Part shown: positions 46,642 through 55,313 of the stretch, piece by piece
Layout: the number at the start of each line of letters is the position of its first letter
Numbering within the stretch: position 1 is the stretch's first letter
NCBI RefSeq assembly: GCF_000577245.1
Contig: NZ_CBYO010000022.1
Coordinates: 496,001-560,000, forward strand
Source: Paucisalibacillus algeriensis
Lineage (GTDB): Bacteria > Bacillota > Bacilli > Bacillales > Amphibacillaceae
DNA length: 64,000 nucleotides
Direction: 5' to 3'
The notes under the pieces: generated by a model
Seen by the model: the letters and a program-made list of their open reading frames with translations, nothing else
Told to the model about the DNA's origin: nothing
Databases searched by the model: none
Position numbers and translations under genes: made by a program

Positions 46642-46660
46642 GGTGCCTGGCACTCATGCC
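46642..46660. repeat. Dispersed repeat, family B, short copy 3
   Basis: GGTGCCTGGCACTCATGCC, the conserved left part of the family B repeats only. Confidence 0.5.
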
Positions 46661-46672
46661 TTAGCCTAAATA

Positions 46673-46707
46673 GGCCAGCTACTCCATTTGATTCGGAGCA
46701 ACTGGCC
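46673..46707 (-). terminator. Hairpin terminator candidate
   Basis: GGCCAG(T/C)T(G/A)CTCC 13-nt arms, 9-nt loop. Both deviations are U-G wobbles only in minus-strand RNA, so the minus strand is the functional orientation, downstream of the interrupted gene at 46779. Confidence 0.55.
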
Positions 46708-46778
46708 TTTTATAGAAATATATTCTTAATTTTGCTTGATTGAAGTAATCATTTTCCCTTTATGTGGATTAGCTACTA

Positions 46779-47048
46779 TCAAGCTTCATCCACAAATAAT
46801 CTAGTAAACACTCTTTTCAAATCTTTATAAAACAAGAAGATTAGACCTAGCACTATGAACACAATACTCAATTTATAAGGAAATTCATTCATCAATGTAT
46901 GACGCACAATTTCATCTAAATCCGATGGGCTACCTTCCCCATGCCCTCCACTTTAAGTAAAATAATTAGCCATCGCAAGTCTCATAAGTTCAAACAAAAC
47001 AACACCCGAAACTAAAAAAATAGCACCAATAAAATCTGATCTATTCAT
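46779..47048 (-). pseudogene. Two-TM small membrane protein interrupted by in-frame TAA
   Basis: Read on the minus strand from ATG 47048: MNRSDFIGAIFLVSGVVLF..., a first membrane segment, then AMANYFT, TAA at 46953-46955, then without frame change SGGHGEGSPSDLDEIVR, a second membrane segment (KLSIVFIVLGLIFLFY) and TGA at 46779. 89 sense-length codons in total. The start lies 6 nt after the stop of the upstream gene, right behind a GGGGGG stretch, so the pair is an operon. Removing one stop gives a coherent two-TM protein, so I call it a broken gene. Family unknown. It could also be two mini-proteins, or a sequence error. Confidence 0.65.
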
Positions 47049-47054
47049 CCCCCC

Positions 47055-47645
47055 CTATTTCTTTACCCATAAATTTGTATACAAATTAGAAACTGTCACG
47101 GTCATTACAGATTCTTTCTCCAAATGAAGTTCAATTTCTGCTTCCTCTGGAATTAAATAAAAACCAAAACTATCTCCGTCCCGATAATTCAAGCCAGAAG
47201 ATCCAGCAGTCCATATTTTAAATGTCTTCCCATTATAGGTTCCTTCAGCCTCTGCTCTCATATAATCCGTGAACCCAAATTCGGACCTAGTATGCTCGAT
47301 GGCCGAAACTAAACTAGCTCCACCAAAATCAAACTTTCCACTTGACCGAAAGTATAGTTCATAATTTTCATTCCGAAATAGTACTTCTCTTACATAAATT
47401 TGATTTTCCCCATCATCAAACAGGACTTTTCCTTCATTACTCTCTAAATCAGTTAGATTTATTTCTACCGAATATTCTCCATCTACCGGAATGGATGTAT
47501 AATAATAGTCCTCCACGTCATCTGCAATTTTACTAATTCCAGTTATCCAAAGACTAGCCATTTGACCAATCCAAAACAATACTACTATCCCGACTATAAC
47601 AATTAATAGTCCAGCAATCACCCTATCCATAGATATTCTCCTCAT
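47055..47645 (-). CDS. Hypothetical membrane-anchored protein, 196 aa
   Basis: One N-terminal membrane segment (about residues 10-32) and an extracytoplasmic beta-rich domain. I choose ATG 47645 (MRRISMDRV), 6 nt after AGGGGG; an in-frame ATG 54 nt upstream lacks a ribosome site. No family recognised. Directly followed by the interrupted two-TM gene. Confidence 0.7.
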   Translation of the reverse strand: MRRISMDRVIAGLLIVIVGIVVLFWIGQMASLWITGISKIADDVEDYYYTSIPVDGEYSVEINLTDLESNEGKVLFDDGENQIYVREVLFRNENYELYFRSSGKFDFGGASLVSAIEHTRSEFGFTDYMRAEAEGTYNGKTFKIWTAGSSGLNYRDGDSFGFYLIPEEAEIELHLEKESVMTVTVSNLYTNLWVKK

Positions 47646-47839
47646 AAAAAACCCCCTAAGGTCCAATACCTTTCTAATAACCAGTGTACCATAACCCAAG
47701 CTAAATATTTAGAATAATTATCCCATTCAGAACTGTTTTACTTTATTTCGATTCATAAAAAACTATAGAAGGAAAACAATAAAATGTAAGGATAAAACAA
47801 ATCCTTTTCACATTTCTGTCACATTCATCACAATTGTGG

Positions 47840-47878
47840 ATGTTACATAACCTATGTTATTATAAAGTTATGTTACAT
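47840..47878 (+). promoter_or_regulatory. Promoter of the recombinase gene with repeated ATGTTACAT
   Basis: ATGTTACAT occurs at 47840-47848 and 47870-47878, the first inside ATGTTACATAAC and the second inside the near-complement GTTATGTTACAT. A -10-like TATTATAAA lies between them. Looks like an operator around the promoter. Confidence 0.45.
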
Positions 47879-47895
47879 TAATGGAGAATAAAACT

Positions 47896-48459
47896 ATGGA
47901 ATATGTTGTCCCTATAAAGGATATTTCAAAGATTAATGCAATGAAAAATATATTAGAAGCCTCTTCATTGAGAGATTTTGTCCTATTTGTCCTCGGTATT
48001 AATACCGGTATTAGTGCACAGGTTTTATTGAATTTAAAAGTGGAAGATATTTGGGATGGTAAAAAGACAAATGAGTTTCTGTATGTACATGATGAAAAAA
48101 CTTCTGAAGTCCGGGCACATTTTCTAAACAACCAAGTTCATAGTGCTTTAGATAAATACCTTGGGAAATACCATCTAGATCAAAATGATTTTTTATTCAA
48201 ATCCAAAAAGAACGAAAAGCCAATTACACGCCAACAAGCCTATCGAATTATTAATCATGCAGCCAAAAAGGCGGGCATTGAAGAGAAAGTTGGTCTTCAT
48301 TCCATACGAAAAACTTTTGGCTACCACGCCTACCGTAAAGGTGTTACCATCTCCATTTTAATGAATATGTTCCATCATAATTCAAGAACGGAAACCTTAA
48401 ACTATATTGGTATTACAGATGAAGAGAAAAATCAGGTTAGAGTAGATGTGAACCTATAA
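47896..48459 (+). CDS. Short tyrosine recombinase/integrase-like protein, 187 aa
   Basis: Only the catalytic domain of the phage-integrase family is present. Seen: LHSIRKTFGYHAY (HxxR box), FHHNS (second His) and TLNYIGI (nucleophile Tyr). The first catalytic Arg, normally in a TGLRxSEL segment, is missing: the place reads NTGISAQVLLNL. No N-terminal core-binding domain. ATG 47896 has GGAG 9 nt upstream; ATG 47881 has none. Isolated gene, no neighbouring mobile-element genes or att repeats seen. Possibly a regulatory or inactive relative. Confidence 0.85.
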   Translation: MEYVVPIKDISKINAMKNILEASSLRDFVLFVLGINTGISAQVLLNLKVEDIWDGKKTNEFLYVHDEKTSEVRAHFLNNQVHSALDKYLGKYHLDQNDFLFKSKKNEKPITRQQAYRIINHAAKKAGIEEKVGLHSIRKTFGYHAYRKGVTISILMNMFHHNSRTETLNYIGITDEEKNQVRVDVNL

Positions 48460-48485
48460 AAAAAAGACTCTCCAATTGGAGAGTC
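48458..48485 (-). terminator. Terminator, 20-bp perfect palindrome with T-run
   Basis: GACTCTCCAATTGGAGAGTC (48466-48485), followed on the minus strand by eight T. Ends the Usp-like gene; overlaps the recombinase stop region, so it may serve both. Confidence 0.88.
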
Positions 48486-48489
48486 ATCC

Positions 48490-49179
48490 TTATGATTTGC
48501 TTTCTTGTTCGTAATCTACGTTCATTTCAACTTTTTTTAATTCCTTAACCGTACCATCTGTTACTTGAACCTTATACATTTCCTTATCTCTCATAAACTT
48601 GAAGATACCATTATCAAAATCAGTACCTTGCTCTTTAAAGAAAATCCCCTCATAGTCAACGGAATTGGAATGCTTAAAGGATAAGCGATAATGGTCTTCT
48701 TCCTTCGACAAATATGCTCGACAACCTCTTTGGAATTGTCCATTTTCGTTGCGTATATAACGAGTAACAGAAATGATATGCAAATCTACAAATGGGATTT
48801 CATGAAGTAGAGTATTAATTAACGAGCCTTTTGTAATTTGCTCCCATCTACTTTGTGCTGTTTGACCGAGTATGATTTGCGTAACATGTTTTTCTCTAGC
48901 AACTTGAGCGATAACCTTTGAGACAGATCGTTTCTCATTATCTAGCATCATAAACTCGGAAGCTTCGTGTTCGTCAGCTAGCTGTTTCCAATGTTCAATA
49001 TAGAATGTCTTCTCTGCATCCATTTCATCAAATGGCTTAGTATCTATTGTAAGAATATATAACGGACAGCCTAGCATATTGGCAATTTTGAGGCCTCTTC
49101 TAATAAGACGTTCGCCATTTGGACCATAGTGTACACATACAAGTATACTTTCATCCAAACGACCATTTTTAGTTTCCAT
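48490..49179 (-). CDS. KdpD-like universal stress (Usp) domain protein, 229 aa
   Basis: Residues about 10-145 match the Usp domain of KdpD sensor kinases: ILVCVHYGPNGERLIRRGLKIAN, then IILGQTAQSRWEQITKGSL and IPFVDLHII. There is no kinase domain. The C-terminal 80 residues are of unknown type. ATG 49179 has GAGGTGA 8 nt upstream; the ATG 60 nt earlier does not. It is divergent from the Mrp antiporter operon, which suggests a link to K+/Na+ homeostasis. In some Firmicutes this domain of KdpD binds c-di-AMP. The role is inferred. Confidence 0.8.
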   Translation of the reverse strand: METKNGRLDESILVCVHYGPNGERLIRRGLKIANMLGCPLYILTIDTKPFDEMDAEKTFYIEHWKQLADEHEASEFMMLDNEKRSVSKVIAQVAREKHVTQIILGQTAQSRWEQITKGSLINTLLHEIPFVDLHIISVTRYIRNENGQFQRGCRAYLSKEEDHYRLSFKHSNSVDYEGIFFKEQGTDFDNGIFKFMRDKEMYKVQVTDGTVKELKKVEMNVDYEQESKS

Positions 49180-49374
49180 AATATATTCACCTCGTAAAAA
49201 TTTTTTAAAAGCTTCCATTAGTTTTTCTTCGTAATACACCTAAAACCGTAAATAAAATATGACTTTATATTTAAACTATGTATGACTATATCATGTTGTT
49301 GTTAAATGTCAATGCAATAATTGAAATCAGTAATTTTGTGAAAAAAGTCTTTTTTCATACAGGGAGTGGAAATC

Positions 49375-51786
49375 TTGAGTTTTATGCACTTTATTATTTT
49401 ATTACCTTTTATCGCAGCATTATTCGTGCCTTTTATATATAAAAAGTGGAATACATCCCTTCATACTGGGTGGTTCGTTATCATTGTTCCCCTCTTTATT
49501 TTTATCAATCTATTATTACAAATACCAGCCATCTCAAATGGAGAAACTATTTCTATTTCCTTAGAGTGGATTCCGTCTTTAGGAATTAATTTTGACATTT
49601 ATCTAGATGGTTTAGCATTGATGTTCGCGTTAATTATTAGTGGAATTGGTGCATTAGTAGTGCTCTATTCCATCTTTTATATGGCAAAAGAACGTGAGGC
49701 ACTTCATAACTTTTACATTTATCTTCTCATGTTTATGGGTGCTATGCTGGGTCTCGTAAGCTCAGATAATGTATTAGTTCTTTACACACTCTGGGAGCTA
49801 ACTAGCGTATCCTCCTTCTTATTAATTGCTTATTGGTATGAACGAAAAAGGTCTCGCTCTGGTGCTCTGAAAGCAATGATAATTACTGTATTCGGTGGCC
49901 TTGCTATGCTTGCAGGATTGATTATGTTAGCCATGATTACCGATACGTATAGCATACGAGAAATGGTCGCAAATGTTGACCTTATCATTGAAAGTTCCCT
50001 CTTCCTACCAGCTATGCTACTAATTCTACTTGGAGCGTTTACCAAGTCAGCACAATTTCCATTCAGTATCTGGCTTCCGGATGCAATGGAAGCTCCTACG
50101 CCGGTAAGTGCATATTTACACTCGGCAACGATGGTGAAAGCCGGAATCTATTTAATTGCCCGGATGACACCCATTTTTGGTGGGAATGAAAGTTGGTTTT
50201 GGCTGGTTGGAGGAATTGGAGTCATCACATTAATTTATGGTTCCGTTAGAGCAGTAAGGCAAACCGACTTAAAAGCATTGCTGGCATATTCAACCATTAG
50301 CCAGCTGGGTCTCATCATGAGTTTGCTTGGAGTAGGTTCTGCAGCACTATATTTTAATATTGGAAATGCACAGGAGATTTATGCTTTCGCAGTTTTCGCA
50401 GCTCTTTTTCATCTTTTTAATCATTCCACCTTTAAAGGTGCATTGTTTATGGTTGTGGGAATCATTGACCATGAAACAGGAACTCGTGATATTAGGAGGC
50501 TTGGTGGATTAATGTCCATCATGCCTGTGACATTTACAATCGCATTAATCGGGAGTCTTTCCATGGCCGGTCTACCTCCTTTTAACGGTTTTTTAAGTAA
50601 GGAAATGTTCTTTACGGGGATGCTTAGAGCTTCGGAAGTAACTGTATTTGGATTAGATGGGTTTACCATTCTCTTCCCTATTATCGCCTGGGTCGCAAGC
50701 GTCTTTACCTTTATTTATTGCATGATATTGTTGGTGAAGCCATTCTTAGGAAAACTTCATCGTGAAAAGCTTCCTAAAGACAATGTGCATGAAGCACCAT
50801 TCGGAATGCTTGTTCCACCTGCCATTCTAGGTTCATTAGTGATATTAATTTTCTTTTTCCCAAACGTATTGGCGAACTATATTTTAAAACCGGCTTTAGT
50901 ATCTGTTGTTCCGAACGTTTCTATGGATAGTAAACTATTTGAAATAAAAGCTTGGCATGGACTAGGTACAGAACTTTGGATGACGATTGGTGTCATCATC
51001 ATCGGGTTGCTCTTATTTGTATCGATTAAAAAATGGAATATTGTTCTCCGAGTCTACCCAGAAAAACTAAGTTTAAATCAATTATACAACACAGGTATAG
51101 AGAGTATGGAAAAACGATCCGAATCGTTCACGAACCGTTATATGACCGGGAACATCCGTCACTACTTACTTTATATATTTGTGTTTATCACGGTTATCAT
51201 GATTGGATCCTTGATTGGTTTAGAGGCGCTGTCCTTTAACCTTTCAAGCCAAGAGGAAATTTCTGTTTACGATATTGGTATTTTAGTTGCGATGGTTGCT
51301 GCAGCAATGACAACCCTATTAACGAAGAATAGGATAACTGCTATTGTTTCCCTTGGTGCCGTTGGATATTTAATGGTAATGTTATTTGTTATTTTCCGGG
51401 CACCCGACCTAGCATTAACTCAGATGGTTGTGGAGACCGTAACAACAGTGTTATTCCTACTATGTTTTTATCATCTTCCTAAACTAGGAAAAAGATTAGA
51501 AAAAATGAAATTTAAAGTAACTAATTTAATTATGTCAATCGGTGTAGGCTTAACTGTTACTCTGATGACATTAATTGCAACTGGCCATAAAATCAGTGTT
51601 CCTATTACGGATTTCTTTGAAAATGCTTATGAACTTGCCGGGGCAAAAAATATCGTTAATGCGATATTAGTTGATTTCAGAGGCTTCGATACAATGTTAG
51701 AAATAGCGGTATTATTGATTGCTGGTTTAGGAGTCTATACCTTAATTAAGCTCAGACCAAAAGGAAGTGAAAATGATGAAGCCTAA
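49375..51786 (+). CDS. mrpA: Mrp Na+/H+ antiporter subunit A, 803 aa
   Basis: Large NuoL-like subunit with about 20 membrane segments. Seen: LWELTSVSSFLLIAYW, SAQFPFSIWLPDAMEAPTPVSAYLHSATMVKAGIYL (key: PTPVSAYLHSATMVKAG), and the extra C-terminal MrpB-like part (FRAPDLALTQMVVETVTTVLFLL). TTG at 49375, 8 nt after AGGGAG; GTG at 49366 overlaps that site. First of seven mrp genes. The complex exports Na+ in exchange for H+ and is important at high pH and salt. Confidence 0.97.
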   Translation: MSFMHFIILLPFIAALFVPFIYKKWNTSLHTGWFVIIVPLFIFINLLLQIPAISNGETISISLEWIPSLGINFDIYLDGLALMFALIISGIGALVVLYSIFYMAKEREALHNFYIYLLMFMGAMLGLVSSDNVLVLYTLWELTSVSSFLLIAYWYERKRSRSGALKAMIITVFGGLAMLAGLIMLAMITDTYSIREMVANVDLIIESSLFLPAMLLILLGAFTKSAQFPFSIWLPDAMEAPTPVSAYLHSATMVKAGIYLIARMTPIFGGNESWFWLVGGIGVITLIYGSVRAVRQTDLKALLAYSTISQLGLIMSLLGVGSAALYFNIGNAQEIYAFAVFAALFHLFNHSTFKGALFMVVGIIDHETGTRDIRRLGGLMSIMPVTFTIALIGSLSMAGLPPFNGFLSKEMFFTGMLRASEVTVFGLDGFTILFPIIAWVASVFTFIYCMILLVKPFLGKLHREKLPKDNVHEAPFGMLVPPAILGSLVILIFFFPNVLANYILKPALVSVVPNVSMDSKLFEIKAWHGLGTELWMTIGVIIIGLLLFVSIKKWNIVLRVYPEKLSLNQLYNTGIESMEKRSESFTNRYMTGNIRHYLLYIFVFITVIMIGSLIGLEALSFNLSSQEEISVYDIGILVAMVAAAMTTLLTKNRITAIVSLGAVGYLMVMLFVIFRAPDLALTQMVVETVTTVLFLLCFYHLPKLGKRLEKMKFKVTNLIMSIGVGLTVTLMTLIATGHKISVPITDFFENAYELAGAKNIVNAILVDFRGFDTMLEIAVLLIAGLGVYTLIKLRPKGSENDEA

Positions 51787-52207
51787 ACCTAATGATGTCA
51801 TCTTGCATACCGTTACAAAACTCGCTGCTGTCATCATCTTCACATTTTCGATCGACCTATTTTGGGCAGGACACCATTTTCCTGGTGGAGGGTTTATCGG
51901 TGGATTAACGACAGCTGCAGGAATCGTCTTACTCTATTTATCCTTTGATATTGAACGAATACAGACTAATTTGCCGATTGATTATAAAAAGATGGCAGCC
52001 CTCGGTGTGTTAATCTCTGTTGCTACAGGGATGGGGGGCATGATATATGGGGATAATTTCTTGGAGCAAGCATTTGGTTATTTTGACTTACCAGTATTTG
52101 GTGAAACAGAGCTTGCAACAGCAGTACTATTTGATATTGGCGTAGCATTCGCGGTTATCGGAACAGCTATTACCATCATAACAAGCATAAGTGAGGATGA
52201 ACTGTAA
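51773..52207 (+). CDS. mrpB: Mrp antiporter subunit B, 144 aa
   Basis: Four membrane segments with GHHFPGGGFIGGLTTAAG near residue 35, the MrpB family signature. Starts inside the end of mrpA (AAGGAAGTG site) and its stop overlaps the mrpC start (TAATG). Confidence 0.95.
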   Translation: MMKPKPNDVILHTVTKLAAVIIFTFSIDLFWAGHHFPGGGFIGGLTTAAGIVLLYLSFDIERIQTNLPIDYKKMAALGVLISVATGMGGMIYGDNFLEQAFGYFDLPVFGETELATAVLFDIGVAFAVIGTAITIITSISEDEL

Positions 52208-52545
52208 TGGAAACACTAATAGCTATTGTAATTGGAATACTGTTTTCCATTGGCACTTATTTAATCTTATCCAATCAGATGCTACGGATTATCCTTGGTC
52301 TTTCATTAATTAGTCACGGAATTAATCTGATGATTATGGTGATGGGGGGACTCAAAACTGGCGGTCCCCCATTACTATCAGAAACTTTCCAAAGCTTTAC
52401 TGATGCTATTCCACAGGCTCTGATTCTAACAGCAATCGTGATTAACTTTGCGGTAACTGCATTTTTACTTGTGTTAAGCTACCGCACATATAAAAAGCAT
52501 GGCACAGATGATATGAACCAACTAAGGGGACATGAACATGAATAA
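52207..52545 (+). CDS. mrpC: Mrp antiporter subunit C, 112 aa
   Basis: NuoK-like, three membrane segments, LSLISHGINLMIM and DAIPQALILTAIVINFAVTAF (key: QALILTAIVI). Overlaps mrpB by 1 nt and mrpD by a few. Confidence 0.95.
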   Translation: METLIAIVIGILFSIGTYLILSNQMLRIILGLSLISHGINLMIMVMGGLKTGGPPLLSETFQSFTDAIPQALILTAIVINFAVTAFLLVLSYRTYKKHGTDDMNQLRGHEHE

Positions 52546-54028
52546 CCTATTAATCTGGCCAGTTATATTACCCTTAATAGCTGGACTTCTATTTATCCTA
52601 TTACGTAATCATATTCGCTTGCAACGGGTTATTAGTGTCGTTGTACTCGCTATGGTTGCGGGGATTACCATAGCGATTATGAATCAAATTTCAGTAAGTG
52701 GCATTCAAACCTTGCAGCTTGGTGGCTGGCAAGCACCATTTGGGATTGGCTTAGTAGCAGATATGTTCTCCATGCTCCTTGTCTTAACCACTAGTATTGT
52801 TGCATTTTGTTGTGTTATCTTCTCATTTCGAACCATCGGTAAAGATCGAGAAAGGCATTATTTTTATTCCTTATTCTTATTTCTCATAACAGGTGTAAAT
52901 GGTTCATTTATGACAGGGGACTTATTTAATTTATATGTTTTCTTTGAAGTACTTCTACTTGCTTCGTATGTATTAGTTTCATTAGGCGGGACGAAGATAC
53001 AGTTAAGAGAGACCATGAAATATGTCATTATTAATGTTCTATCTTCTGCATTTTTCTTAGTAGGAATCGCTTATATCTATTCAATTACAGGAACATTAAA
53101 CCTGGCACATATCTCCGTTCGGATCGCAGAAGCTGGACAAGACGGATTTATCACAACCGTTGCCATATTATTTTTACTTGTATTTGGAATTAAGGCAGGA
53201 CTCTTTCTATTCTACTGGCTACCAGGCTCTTACAGTGCACCTCCAACAGCAGTCTCTGCCCTATTTGCTGCCCTTTTAACAAAGGTGGGTATATATGCGA
53301 TTATTCGTATGTATACCCTGGTATTCTATCATGAACCACAAGTAACCCATTTGCTTCTTGGTATTTTAGCCGCATTCACTATGGTTCTCGGTGGGATTGG
53401 GGCAGTTGCCTATTCAGACATCAACAAAATCCTAACGTATAACGTTATAATAGGAGCGGGCTTTATATTGGCCGGAATTGCTGCCTTTACAGAAAATGGT
53501 GCACTTGGTTCCATCTATTATTTAATTCACGACATGATTGTGAAGGCACTTATTTTTCTAATCGGTGGTGTTATTGTTTATTTAACAGGCACAACCAATT
53601 TAAAAGAGATGAGTGGATTAATCAGAAACCATCCATATCTAGGATGGATGTTCTTTATTGGATCGTTATCCTTAATCGGAATTCCACCATTAAGCGGCTT
53701 TATTGGCAAGGTCTTTATAACTAGAAGTACGTTTGAAGCTAGTTATTACTGGTTAGGGTTTATTGGTTTGATTGCGAGTCTGATGATTCTCTACTCCGTC
53801 ATGAAGATCTTCATGAATGCGTTCTGGGGTGAGACTGTATTAAGTGAGGCAGAAGAAAAAGGAACCACAAAAGGGGTTATGCTACCGGTTGTTTTATTAA
53901 CGGCTTTAACGTTTGCTTTAGGTATTGGACCTGAGTTTATTAATTCTTATGTGGAGACTGCTGTGGAGGGTCTGATGAATCCACAGATTTATATTGATGC
54001 TGTGTTTGGTGGGAATGAGATTCCTTAG
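52538..54028 (+). CDS. mrpD: Mrp antiporter subunit D, 496 aa
   Basis: NuoM/NuoN-like antiporter subunit with about 14 membrane segments: FFEVLLLASYVLVSLGG, LFLFYWLPGSYSAPPTAVSALFAALLTKVG (key: PPTAVSALFAALLTK), YHxxHDMIVKAL-like YLIHDMIVKALIF. ATG 52538, 7 nt after AGGGGA, is preferred over the ATG 6 nt earlier. Conserved Lys/Glu residues sit in the membrane segments. Confidence 0.95.
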   Translation: MNNLLIWPVILPLIAGLLFILLRNHIRLQRVISVVVLAMVAGITIAIMNQISVSGIQTLQLGGWQAPFGIGLVADMFSMLLVLTTSIVAFCCVIFSFRTIGKDRERHYFYSLFLFLITGVNGSFMTGDLFNLYVFFEVLLLASYVLVSLGGTKIQLRETMKYVIINVLSSAFFLVGIAYIYSITGTLNLAHISVRIAEAGQDGFITTVAILFLLVFGIKAGLFLFYWLPGSYSAPPTAVSALFAALLTKVGIYAIIRMYTLVFYHEPQVTHLLLGILAAFTMVLGGIGAVAYSDINKILTYNVIIGAGFILAGIAAFTENGALGSIYYLIHDMIVKALIFLIGGVIVYLTGTTNLKEMSGLIRNHPYLGWMFFIGSLSLIGIPPLSGFIGKVFITRSTFEASYYWLGFIGLIASLMILYSVMKIFMNAFWGETVLSEAEEKGTTKGVMLPVVLLTALTFALGIGPEFINSYVETAVEGLMNPQIYIDAVFGGNEIP

Positions 54029-54147
54029 AAATAAATAAGTCACTTTCTAGCCTATCCCGTGGCGCGAATACACTCGGGAGTGTTTTATATAGATACCAAA
54101 CCGATATAAAGTATTTAGTCAATTTACTGTAGAAAGGAAGAGCAGTT
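54029..54147 (+). other. Unusual gap between mrpD and mrpE with a small hairpin
   Basis: 119 bp inside an operon whose other genes overlap. It holds a stem ACACT-CGGG-AGTGT (54070-54083) followed by TTTAT, a weak terminator or processing site, and AT-rich sequence before the mrpE ribosome site GAAAGGAAGAG. Confidence 0.45.
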
Positions 54148-54633
54148 ATGCCTTTTCAAATATTAGTTAATATATTTATTGCTTTTCTTTGGATGTTTTT
54201 TCAGGATGAGTGGAATTTTCTGTCCTTCTTAAGTGGGTATATTGTCGGTCTGATTATTCTATTCTTTATCCGTAGATTCTTTCAAAAGCCCTTTTATCTG
54301 TTCTTTGTCTGGGCTGCTTTAAAACTATTATTCGTTTTTGCGAGGGAGTTAGTGAGTTCGGCAATTGTAGTGATTGGACAAATACTCCGTCCCAAGATCA
54401 ATATAACTCCTGGAATTTTTAGGATTGAGACAGACTTAGAAGGTGATGTGGAGATTACCTTGCTTTCCCTTCTTATCTGTTTAACTCCTGGATCGGTTGT
54501 GATGGAGGTTACCCCAGATGGAAAAAGCTTGTACGTTCATGCGATGGATATTCCCGATTCAAAAGAGTCTGTACTTAAGTCCCAAATTATATTTGAACGC
54601 GCTATAAAGGATGTGACAAGAAAGTATGTTTGA
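54148..54633 (+). CDS. mrpE: Mrp antiporter subunit E, 161 aa
   Basis: Two N-terminal membrane segments and the family region LLICLTPGSVVMEVTPDGKSLYVHAMD (key: LTPGSVVMEV). Follows mrpD after 119 nt and overlaps mrpF by 8 nt. Confidence 0.95.
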   Translation: MPFQILVNIFIAFLWMFFQDEWNFLSFLSGYIVGLIILFFIRRFFQKPFYLFFVWAALKLLFVFARELVSSAIVVIGQILRPKINITPGIFRIETDLEGDVEITLLSLLICLTPGSVVMEVTPDGKSLYVHAMDIPDSKESVLKSQIIFERAIKDVTRKYV

Positions 54634-54904
54634 GATTTTAATGATTTTATCATTAGTTATTTTAACGATAACCATTCTGTTTAATTTTTACCGAGTAGTA
54701 AAAGGACCATCGAGTGTGGACAGAGTTCAGGCTTTAGATGCAATTGGAATAAACTTAATTGCGGGTACTGCTATTTTCTCCGTATATCTTGATACACACG
54801 CATTCTTTGAATTAATCTTATTAATCGGCATCCTATCCTTTATTGGAACAATTGCATTTGCAAGGTTTATTGAAAGAGGTGTCGTCATTGAAAGAAAGCG
54901 CTGA
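54626..54904 (+). CDS. mrpF: Mrp antiporter subunit F, 92 aa
   Basis: Three membrane segments; FYRVVKGPSSVDRVQALDAIGINL is the MrpF signature (key: GPSSVDRVQALDA). Overlaps mrpE and mrpG. Confidence 0.95.
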   Translation: MFEILMILSLVILTITILFNFYRVVKGPSSVDRVQALDAIGINLIAGTAIFSVYLDTHAFFELILLIGILSFIGTIAFARFIERGVVIERKR

Positions 54905-55250
54905 GGTCATTGCTGGGGTCTTCATCCTGTTAGGAACCATCATTAGTTTAATTAGTGCAATTGGGTTGGTTCGCCTACCAGATGTCTACACTCGTTCACA
55001 TGCTGCATCAAAGAGTTCCACAGTTGGTGTATTATTTATCCTGATAGGTACATTGCTTTATTTCTTAATTTCAGAGGGTTATTTTAGCATTCGACTAATA
55101 CTAGGAATTATCTTCGTATTTTTAACAGCACCTGTTGGAGCTCATGTCATAAGTCGTGCTGCATACCGTGCTAATGTTCCGTTAACAAAGTCTAGTGTTG
55201 AAGATGAATTGAAAGATTATTTTCAAGAACATGAAAAAGAAAGAGGATAG
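54888..55250 (+). CDS. mrpG: Mrp antiporter subunit G, 120 aa
   Basis: Three membrane segments with AIGLVRLPDVYTRSHAASKSST (key: RLPDVYTRSHAA) typical of MrpG. TTG start at 54888 behind AGAGGTG, inside the mrpF end; an earlier in-frame ATG would overlap mrpF by 60 nt. Last gene of the operon; a family A palindrome follows. Confidence 0.95.
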   Translation: MKESAEVIAGVFILLGTIISLISAIGLVRLPDVYTRSHAASKSSTVGVLFILIGTLLYFLISEGYFSIRLILGIIFVFLTAPVGAHVISRAAYRANVPLTKSSVEDELKDYFQEHEKERG

Positions 55251-55257
55251 TGCTTAA

Positions 55258-55310
55258 GGGGACAGCCCCTCACCGATTTAGCACTGTAAAGCGGTGAGGG
55301 ACTGTCCCCC
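55258..55310. repeat. Dispersed palindrome, family A copy 3, between convergent mrpG and mscS-like genes
   Basis: GGGGACAGCCCCTCACCG arm, loop with GATTTAGCACTGTAAA, arm CGGTGAGGGACTGTCCCC. It fills the 63-bp gap between the two convergent stops and can terminate both transcripts. Confidence 0.88.
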
Positions 55311-55313
55311 TAT

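Noticed and set aside
47896-48459. Prophage or integrative element around the recombinase gene
   Set aside because: No phage structural, replication or excision genes, no tRNA and no att-like direct repeats nearby.
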